Positions 10,301 to 20,900 of a stretch of DNA of 24,679 nt are shown here, piece by piece (within the stretch, counting starts at the first letter, position 1; every line of letters starts with the position of its first letter). The stretch covers positions 1 through 24,679 of the forward strand of contig JAYMTA010000748.1 in the NCBI GenBank assembly GCA_036897625.1. The letters run 5' to 3'. The stretch is from Pelargonium cotyledonis (lineage: Eukaryota; Streptophyta; Magnoliopsida; Geraniales; Geraniaceae). Position numbers and translations under genes: made by a program. The notes beneath the pieces are model-generated. The model saw only the letters and a list, made by a program, of their open reading frames with translations. It ran no database searches and was not told the origin of the DNA.

Positions 10301-13300
10301 TCTAAAGTTACAGTTTGAATGTTATCCTTTAGATGAGTATCGATCCTCTGTTATGGGTAATGGAAGCATTCCCAAGATTTTTGGATGTCCTTTAAAGTGC
10401 TGCTGATCGAGATGTTTTCAGTTAAATTTTTACGAATGATGAATAAAGCATCATATTTATGTCAAAAAATTTCTCTTCTTTCCTTTTTTTAATCAATTTT
10501 TTTCTATCAAGTAAAATTCATTTTAAATATGCAGGACGATTGGTCGGCATGGTCTCTTTTGCCATTTTGCAGTTATCCAACTCTATTGCCTTGTTTGTAC
10601 AGGAAGATTGGTTGGCATGATCCCTTTTGCTATTTTGCAGTTATCCAACTCTATTGCCTTGTCTGTACGTGGCGATTGTGATTTCACAACTAAGGCAACA
10701 ATTGCACAATCGGGAGGTGCTACAGCCCTTTTGGTGATAAACGAAGATGAAGGTTGAGTTCTTCAGTTAACCAACAGATTCTAGACTGTTAATATAATGT
10801 AATGCATGTGAGGGCATATAACCTCATGGGATCTGTCATAATGTTTTCTTTATACTAAACTTATGGTTTTCCCCCTCCCCTAGAGTTATTCAAGATGTCT
10901 TGTACTGAGAATGGCACTTCTCCGAGTATTACAATTCCCGTCGTTATGATTTCAAAGTCAGATGGAGAAACTCTTAAAAAGTCTATGGCAGCTGGACAAA
11001 AAGGTGAGCCCCCCCGCTACAACTTTTTTTTTTTTTTTTTTTAAAGTTATAATTATTATATATATGTACATGTGATATTGTTGAAACCTGTTGGAATTGA
11101 GAGAGGAGAGAATTGTGTGTTCATTAACTATGAGAATACCCTATTGAATCAATCAGAACCCCCTAAATTGTAGATATTTCCTATCTCTATGATTTCCTAA
11201 GATGGGTTTTCTATGTTACACAACTAATTCTAACAAAACCTTCAATAGTATCAAATTTCATTGCATGTGGTTACAGAAGGTGGGGTTCCTAGCCTAGGAA
11301 ACCATATTCTACCTTTCATGTACTGGATTGTAGAGCATTTCTGTTTCACTTCACCAAATTGATCATCTGGTACTTAACAAGAAATGAATACATCTATGGA
11401 TATATGTTTAAAAACAAAGTGGGAGCAATTTTGGAGGTTTGTTTGAGAGGTGTTTGAAACTTCATCAGAATCATTTGTTCCAGTGAAGGCCCTTCTATAC
11501 ATTGTTCTCTTCAACCTGGTGCTCTGATACCATGTATGCAACCAGGGAAAAAAAACAAAAGAGAAACACTGTTGTTTCATTATTCTCTGCTACTCAAACG
11601 AGTTCAAAATATACAACCTTATGTAGGCTAGTTCAGAAATTAAATAAGGAATGACAGTAATGGTAGAATCCCTTGACTCAAGGATTTACCAAAAATGAGA
11701 AAGCCTAAAATATACCCTAATAAATCACCCTAATCCGACCATACTAAACACTACAAGAATATCAAATCTTATAAAAGAAATAAATTACTAGAATGAGGTA
11801 GAATTAAGTTTAAGTGCGGGAAATATAAGCACAAATAGCATATATATATTTCATACACACACACTCTTCGATGAAATGACAATCACTTCCTAACAACTAG
11901 AGAGGCTGACATTTTGAAGATGATATTGCGGCATAGCACCTAGGACTCATGTCCTATGCTAATAATTCATCTTGTGTCTTGATCATGGACAAATGTAATA
12001 GGAAGTTAAAAACTCGTGTTAATATGCTAACATATATAAGATTTAAAGGGCATTCATGAACATAAATGACATAATATAAGAGTAACAATGACGAACGTAT
12101 AGCTACACCAATACTTCTCACAATAGATTTGGATCCATTTGCAATTGCAAGCTTTACAATAAAAAGATATGCATACCTAGTTATATGGGGAAAACTACCT
12201 ATTATGTGATCAAAGGCACCAAAATCAAGAACACAGGGTCCATAGGTAGGTGGCTGACTGAGACAAACAAAATCTTTGCTAGTTGGGGGCTTGGGGTCAC
12301 TGAAGCAGCCACGGAATAAGAACCCAACATGATTGAATGGTATACAGATTTGAAAATCTGAGGTATCAACAGAACATAGTCTGAGAAGTGGCCAAAGCTG
12401 GCTCAAGAGTATTGAAGATGCCTTTGGTAATTTTAAAGTCAAAGTGGGATTTTTAATGATCATTATATCAGTTTACTGGGTTGCCAACCTTCATTCTTTA
12501 TTATAAATGTTTGACATAAACAAATATATAGTACTGAACTATTGTTCAAAGATTAGTAGCATCATGATATGTGCAATATCAATAGTTTTAGCATCATAGA
12601 TACAGGCATTAAGTGCTCATTGTAGTTGTGTTAGAAATGCCTCCCACCTTTGTTGATTCTGAGGACTTTGTTACCTTATTTATGTATCATGAATCATAAG
12701 AGAAATTCTTAGAGAATTAAGAATGGAGGGATGCAAACATGGTAGATAAAGCTATAGTGGAGAAATTCTTGAAAGGACGGTCTGTATTATGCTGAAGCTA
12801 CAGGTTGTATAAATTGGAGCTATTTTTCTATCTACTCATTAAGAGTGGTATGCTGAAGTGCCCCTCTTTGTGTAAGGGACGAGTTGTACTTATATATTTA
12901 GTAAAGGTGTTTGTACCTTTAAGTTGTTAAGATTATCTCTTGTACGATGGTGCAAGTATGATTAGTTATATGCTTTCTAATGCAGCTGCAGAACTTATAT
13001 TATATTCGGTTTCTTATGTGTGTACTCATTGCAGTGGAGCTTTTATTATACGCACCAAAACATCCAATTGTTGACTATGGTGTGGTATTCTTATGGATGA
13101 TGTCTGTTGGAACAATTCTTTGTTCTTCATTTTGGTCGGATTTGAAGGGAGCTGAGAAGACTGATGAGCACTGTGGTGAAGGATCCCTGAAGGTTCATAA
13201 TGTCCTCCATCATTTTCATTATATTTAACTGAACTCTCTAGTTTAATACATGTCTCGTGTATATGTTTCAATATAAATCTGCAGAACTTTTTTTTCTTAA

Positions 13301-16300
13301 GTTGCAGGAACTTTTGTGTAATGTGATGAATAATACTGACATTGTTCCTTGATAAGTTCATAAAATCCTCTCTAGAAATCTTTAATTGATGAATATTCTG
13401 ACAATTTAATGTCAAATTTTTTGTTTACATCTCTGGCGTGATTGTTAGTTGTATTCGAAAATTACTTTTCTGATAATTTTATATTATTTCCTTACTATTT
13501 GATCAAATTGGCAGTGTACAATTTATTACTGCCTTTTAGATGTTATTAACCTTAAAATCTTAACAGTTGATACTTGCTAGTTGTTATATTCAACTTTTAT
13601 ATCAATATTATAACTTTTATTTTTTGGCTGTCTCTATACAGTTTATCTCCAATCAGACACTAAAATCTTGGGCGGAACTCTAACTACATTATGATTTTTT
13701 TCTTCTTTCTGAATAAGTGAATGATGTCATCTAGTCTAATTACCCTCGATTCATGTCCAAGCTCATTAGGTCTCATTAAATCAACTATGAGCTGATTGTT
13801 GCAGAATATAATGGTACCAGTAGTGAACAGTTCACAGAGATGAATAAAAAGGGCAATTAAGTAAAAAAATATGCTTGAATTCAATCATTATATTTGTCAC
13901 ATAATGATTTTTCGTATCCTATTAGTCTGAAAACTCAACTATACATATATATATTTTCTTGAAACACTCAACTATATTTTTAGTTATGCAGTCATTGTAG
14001 AATGTGTAGTGAGTAGTGTCTTATGGAAGGAGCACCTGAATTAACGCATTTATCTTTCATTGGCTGTAGGACTCTTCCAAGGATGGTGCAGGTCAAGATG
14101 ATTCCGAGGAAACTGTTGAAATTACTACAAAGGGTGCTATTGTCTTTGTCGTTTCAGCTTCCACTTTTCTGGTGTTGCTTTTCTTTTTTATGTCATCTTG
14201 GTTCATATGGTTGCTGATTATACTATTTGCCATTGCTGGTGTTCAGGTAAGTTCTTTTCAGATAATTCCGTATTCATTTTTTTTTATATATAAATATAAT
14301 TTTCTTTCTTTGAAGTTAGAATCTTGGCTATAGTAATTAGGATGAACAATATTCAAATCATGTTAGTTCCATTTTCTCTAGATCCTCCTTGTGTTGGGAA
14401 CAAATCTAGAAAATTTGGATACAAAAATCAACACATTAGGATTTACATGGTTCGGGATCATAAGTTCATGGCCATGCTAGTTTGTCATTGATTTCATAAT
14501 GTTAATTTACTTATTACAAAAGAGATATTTATAGGATAATTTGATGAGGTTTTCCCTTGTAGATTAGGAAATACTTTTTTTTTTTTTTTTCTAATAGGTT
14601 AGGAAAAAAAAATTTAGTAAAGAATTATTTGTTTTCTAGTTAGACTCCACAAACCGAACAATATTTAATTTTACTAAATAGTTATTTCTCCTAATCAAGT
14701 TCCATTAATGTTTTATAATCAAACTCCACAAACCTAACAATCTCTCACTTGGAGGCTGATTATAACAGTTTTCATCTAGAAACTATCTCCGTTAATCAAC
14801 TCTTGCAATAAATTAACTAGTAGGAGGCCTAAACATCACTTAACTATGGAGACCAGCTGTTACACACCAAAACCTCTACTTCTTGGTGGTGACCATATCT
14901 TGGATTTGACATGAATATGCTTGCAACTCCCACTAAATGTTCAATATCTGGCCTAGCAAACATCATAGCATACATATAACTACAATTTGTGAATGACTCA
15001 ATGCAATCCTTAGTTGCTTTAAATGTTAATCCTCTCACGTGCTCTCTCTGGCCCATTACACACTTGAGCGTACATCAAATTGTTAGTTGCCAATGCAATC
15101 TTTGCTTCTAGTTTCTCCAAATGCAAATCCGCTGCAACTGCAATACTTACCAATCTAGTTCTAATATTCTTGCTAATGATCTTGAGCTATACTTTCTTCG
15201 TCAATTTCAAATGAATAACAAGTGCATGACCTGAGAGATCCCACTGTTTCTTCGTCATGTTCTCTAATTGCTTCTTAAACAGAGGTTTGCGCAACCTTTG
15301 AGTTATAGATAATCCGCAATCTACATATGAAGAAACTGAAATATATATCATCAGAGATCAAGATAATTCTTTCTTCCATTGCATTCGTTCTCACTAACCC
15401 CTAAATCGGGCTATGATACCACTTGTTAGAGACTTACTTTCCAAGAGCTCTGACAACACTTGTTGAATCTTACTCTGTAAGAGGTTTGATGCCACTTGTT
15501 GGGATCTTACTCTTCAAGAACTCTGATATAAGAGTGTGGGAATTGAAGGGTTAGAATTGGAGACTCCACACTGCTCCTAACTAACTTCATGTGACTGACA
15601 GTCACACGCATGACTACACCAGCTACTAAAGCAACCGACACCGTACGAAATGAAATACCAATGTAAATGACTCTGTATATAACTCAACTTTAAAATAGAG
15701 CTAAGTCTTGAAGTGTCATCGTTTCTTCTTGAAATTATAACCGTTTCAATTGCATCTTGAAAAACAGAGTTTAGAGGATATTTGTTTAGATATCTATCAT
15801 CTTTGTTGCCACCTGTCACTTTCTCAAGATTAATTTAATAAGTATCGTTCATTCAAACTTATTCATTGATAGTAAGGTCCCACTTCATGGAACTCTTTTA
15901 CTTTTGGTCACATGAGAACATACTAACATGTTGAAGTTTCTTAATTTCTGGTAATTTTGTTAAATTGTTCATGCCAATCTGTTTAGCAATTATTTTCCTG
16001 GCTAATGTCTATATGCTCATTAAGTAGTTACTTTTTTCCCACAGGGAATGCATAGTTGTATAATGACTGTCGTATCAAGGTACCAAAGTTGAATTGTTCT
16101 TTTACTGCATTACTGCTTTTATGTATTAGCTTAATATTTTTAATTTCTATTTCCTGAGCAGATGCAAAATCTGTGGGCAGAAGACAATTACTATACCGCT
16201 TTTAGAGGAAGTTTCTCTTGCTTCGATTCTGATATTCTTACTATGTCTTGGATTTGGCATTTTCTGGGTCATAACTCAGCGGGAATCATATGCTTGGATC

Positions 16301-17931
16301 GGTCAAGACATTCTTGTAAGTTTCTTGTATCATTAGATGTGTATTAGGCAAGTTCCATTGCATTATATGATGGAAAATCTTGAACTGACTTCAGTAGCTA
16401 AAATGTATTCATTGATCTTGATATTGCATCGACATAAGGAGTTTCTGTGTTACGAGATTCTAGGTAGTTTCCTCATTTCGAAAAACAAGATCATTGCATA
16501 GAACTTGAGCACTTGGAAATCTTCTGACATGCTGAACTGTCTGCCTGGTTATTTGTATTTAGACTCCACATCAAAGCATTATAGGCCACATCCCAAGTTG
16601 GATAGCTTTCAAGATCAAACCACCATTGCTAGTGATCCAGTAAAACTATCTATCTTCGAGGCATATTCTATAGGACTATATTAGGAGAACACCTAAGACC
16701 TTAATTACCAAATGAAATGATGATTTACTCTATTTTTTCTTCTTCAACATGAAACAATACATTTGCTAACCTCTTGCCCCTTAGAAAATTAATTCTTCTC
16801 ATAGTAGTTTTTTTCCTTCAGCTACAGGTCCAAATAATATCAATAGCCTCTTAGGAAGTTAGATGTGTATGCCCATTAGTACTCTTAAGGCAATATTTTG
16901 TATGCACTAGCTTGCAAGTTTTGTCATGCAATTTCTATTCAATTTTCCTTAAATATTTATCTCAATAAAACTTCATTGTATTACGTGAAATTTATATTAT
17001 TGATGCGTACAAATTGTGTTTACAATACAAGAAAAACCCTTTATATGAGAAATTTAAACTAGGAAATAGGAAACAAACTAGACTAGGAAATTACACTAAA
17101 CTTTTCTCATTACAATATTTTTTTTAGTTTCACTACCACATTTCCTAATTCTGTTAAGTGTTAACTTAAAATCGTGTCTTCAAAATTTCAAAAAAAAAAA
17201 AAAAAAAAACAGAAAAAAGAAAAAAAAGAAGAAAGAAATTGTATCTTCAAACTCATCCCTCAAGCTGGAGCATGTAATCCAGTGGTATAAGTCAGATTGT
17301 TATCTGACCCCAGTGGTTCCTTGCATGAGAGATAGCACTCACCCGATAGAAAGATTGGTGAGGAGGCCGCCAATCACTGTGGTCAAGCGTGCGACTAAGA
17401 TTGATGGACGGCACATTTGTGTAGTGTCGACAAGAAGACGAATAGATGATCATGCTCGTGTCACTAGAACGCCAATTTAAACTGGAAGAAACCTTTGGAG
17501 CTTCGCTGGAAGGCCCCAAGGTGTTGCTAGAGGCTGGATAGAAATAAAAAAAAAAAAACACCAAAATTTCCTCCATCACTATCATCAACACTTAGTTTTG
17601 CTCCCTACCAAAATCTAAATTTGAAAGAATAGATTTGTTGTTGCCGCTGGAATCACGAAAGCTTCAAGAAACTCTCTAAACAGTGAATCAAGAGGTTGTG
17701 ATACCATGTTTATTTTGAAATATTATGCTACATACAAAAGTTTGGGCTTATACAACTAAAACGACAACTTTATTAGTAAGATTTCACTTACACTTATCTA
17801 TATAGCTAATAGCTTCAATGTGTGACTTTGTCTTCACCACCTTCATCATATCCAATGAAATAGGGACTATATTTTTTTTCTTAATATTTTATTACAGTCT
17901 CTAACAAATCAAATCATTAAATTCTATCAAA

Positions 17932-17975
<44 letters not shown>

Positions 17976-20900
17976 CCATCAATTTTAGTTTAGAATCTTG
18001 ATGCATTCTTATCATATAACATTACATTCACCAATGTAGTTTTATGAGTGTTGCAACAATATTCAAATTGTATCATCTGCTTTTAGATCCCAACTTCAAG
18101 ATATGATTTCCTCATTGACAGGGTATATGTATGATGATAATGGTCCTTCAAGTGGCTCGGTTACCTAATATCAAGGTATCTATGTCAGTAGTGTATAATG
18201 TTATGATAGCTCAGTTTTCACCCTTGTTCTGATTTTTTTGTCTGAACTCAGGTTGCTACAGTTCTTCTTTGTTGTGCATTTTTTTATGACATCTTTTGGG
18301 TCTTCATATCACCCCTTATTTTCCATCAGAGTGTTATGATTGTGGTAAGTCATCGTTTCATCATTTACATTCTTTCGATCTCTTTTATTCTGAAGCTCAA
18401 TGGTACTTAGTTTTCCTCTCAACCACTAAAACCTTGTTGGTATTTTTGTAATTTATGTACATGTTCAAGTTCAGAATCATGCTGATTTTTTTTTGTTCTT
18501 GTGTAGATATCATGATTATGAGAAGTGCTTATTGTGTTTTCAGTTACTATGTTTGTGAAAGGCCTCATGAGGTTCCTGCCTATCATCAAAGTCTCGTAAA
18601 GGTTGATGTGTGCACTTCTGTGCACTTAATCAAAATTAGTGCCTACATAGCTTAAATTATCTATGATGAAATGCACAGTTGACTTAGTACATGCATGCCG
18701 GATTTTGTTAGTATTCATATATTTTGAAGCAGTACACTGAGAGTACATTATAAGAAATTCATACATCATACCTACCTTTACCCCATCTACCCCAACCCAA
18801 TCTAGAATACCAACATTCCCCATGGACCATGGTGACTCGAACTCGAGACACAATGGTGCCTAAGTGGTGCGCAGACCACTTGGCCGGCAGGATGTTGGTG
18901 ACAGTAAGTATTTATTTGAACAACCGTGAGATGAAAAGAAAAGCACAGTAACACACTAATAATCAAATAAGGTAACGACCAAGTAACAAAATATATATAG
19001 CATTCTAATAAGTTAAACAATAGTCCTAAATAAGCACTAAGAGATGCTTATAATTATATATCAAACACTAGGAGTTCATACAAATATGTGGCCCCTAATT
19101 ATACTCTCTTGGTCCCAAAATGAGAGTCTTGGTTTCCGTTTTGAGAAAAATTAAGAAGTTAGTTAGTGTTACAAATCTTCATGTAACCTCATGAATGTGT
19201 GTTGTAACAAACTAAAAGGATACTAACTTAGCTCATTATTGAGTACTATTGGTAATTCATATATATAACTTCCTAACTAGGAAAGATGATACTCGTTTTG
19301 GGACAAAATGCAAGAGAAACAGAACACTCATTTGAGACGGAGGGAGAGTATGTATATGTTTATGAAGCAAAACCGAAATATTCTTTAAATGAGAAAAAAA
19401 TGTTACACACAATGTTGTTGGAGAGAAGAGATTTAAAGCAATTGTAATGCTTTGATAGAGAAAGAGAATATTACAAATGGTATGATAAAATAGGATGAAC
19501 AATAGGAGATGCATCTGAAAGAATTCATTTTCAACTACAGTTTCTGAATAGGTGATTGTATTTCATGTTGACATAGATATGCATTGATGTCATAATAAAT
19601 CTTCAAGCATTGCTTCCCCTAACCATAAACCTTTAGCCTTTCCCGACGATTTTGTTAAAGAATAATAAACAGAGAGCAACTCTAAATTTTGTTAAAAAAA
19701 AAAGTTTATCAGAGTTTCTTTCTCGCACACTGCTTCTATAAAATGATGGAATGATTTATTAGAATAGTATAATATGCTTCAGGCAATGGGGCTAATTAAT
19801 CAGTTACTTAGTGCAGAACCTCTAATTATATGACGTGATGTCTTACTTGGGAGTTGGTCTTGAATATTCTCTTATAAATCTTTCTGATCTTTGGACAATG
19901 CTTATAATCTATTGGAAGTGGGTAAGGTGTTAATTGATTTCATACATCTCTCTCTCTCTCTCTCTCTCTAAACAGGTTGCGAAGGGTAGTAGTGATGGTA
20001 ATTCGATGCCTATGATGTTGAGAATACCTAAACTAGCTGATCCTTGGGGTGGTTATAGCTTGATTGGCTTCGGGGACATTCTTTTTCCCGGTTTGCTAAT
20101 TTGTTTTTCTCACAGGTATTTGCTTTCGGCGGATAGTGTCTTCAGAACACCATAATATAAAGGAGAATTTTATATTATATTCACAACTATACAATGACTA
20201 GTTATGCATGATTCTAATATACCCATACAAATTATATACAAAGCAATCCCGTAACCTCAACTTACTCATGTCAACTCAACCTAGACATGCCGAATTCAAA
20301 GCCTGACTAATGAGTAAGATGCAAAATCTCTTCAGAAATGCATATATTTTTTTAAATGCATTCCATTCAACTTCTAAAAGCTTTCTTCAGCATATAGAAC
20401 AAAATAAGAGGAAACGGACGCAAGACTGTAAGCATTTGCCCTACCTGTCCTGAGTTTATATACTGATACCGTGATACGCCTTCCTTACTTTTCCACAGTA
20501 TATTCATTTTGCTATATACCTCCATCTTCCTAATTGAATCAAGCTGTTTCAGAAGGCACTATAGTTACTAAATGAGCTTGGATGAAATATTTTAATTTTA
20601 ATATGATTTGGTAGAGACCATTTTATACTTAACTAATAACTGAAGTTTGTATATTTCAATTTCTGAGTTCCTTTTTGTTGTAATTTTATCGTATTTGCCT
20701 TGTAATATCTCTCCACTTTTTGGACTTCAATCTTTTCACATGTTACTCTACACAAGTTATGTTTTTGCATATTGTTATTACTATAGTATAGTTTAAAATC
20801 AATTGTTACTCCCAAAAAGCATGTGAAGCCCCTGTTTCTTGGACGATGGCTAAAAACCTTTGAACTTTTTTTTTTCGTGTCTCTCTCTCTTTCTTCTCTA

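Noticed and set aside
10573..10640. First acceptor copy as the true start of SPPL exon 3
   Set aside because: It leads to a TGA after about 15 codons, while the second acceptor yields the conserved [10 protein letters not shown] block.
13026..13415. 129-codon minus-strand open frame
   Set aside because: It is the antisense shadow of SPPL exon 5 extended into intron 5, with no family resemblance.
15577..15819. 80-codon minus-strand open frame as a small gene
   Set aside because: No start context, no homology and no composition shift. It lies in transposon debris of SPPL intron 6.
17933..17968. Part of a CRISPR-like or other spaced repeat
   Set aside because: It is a plain CA dinucleotide array with no spacers. 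No CRISPR array is expected or seen in this plant DNA.
18820..18900. A tRNA gene
   Set aside because: A-box and B-box matches are present, but the sequence does not form a cloverleaf with a usable anticodon arm or paired acceptor stem. A SINE head fits better.
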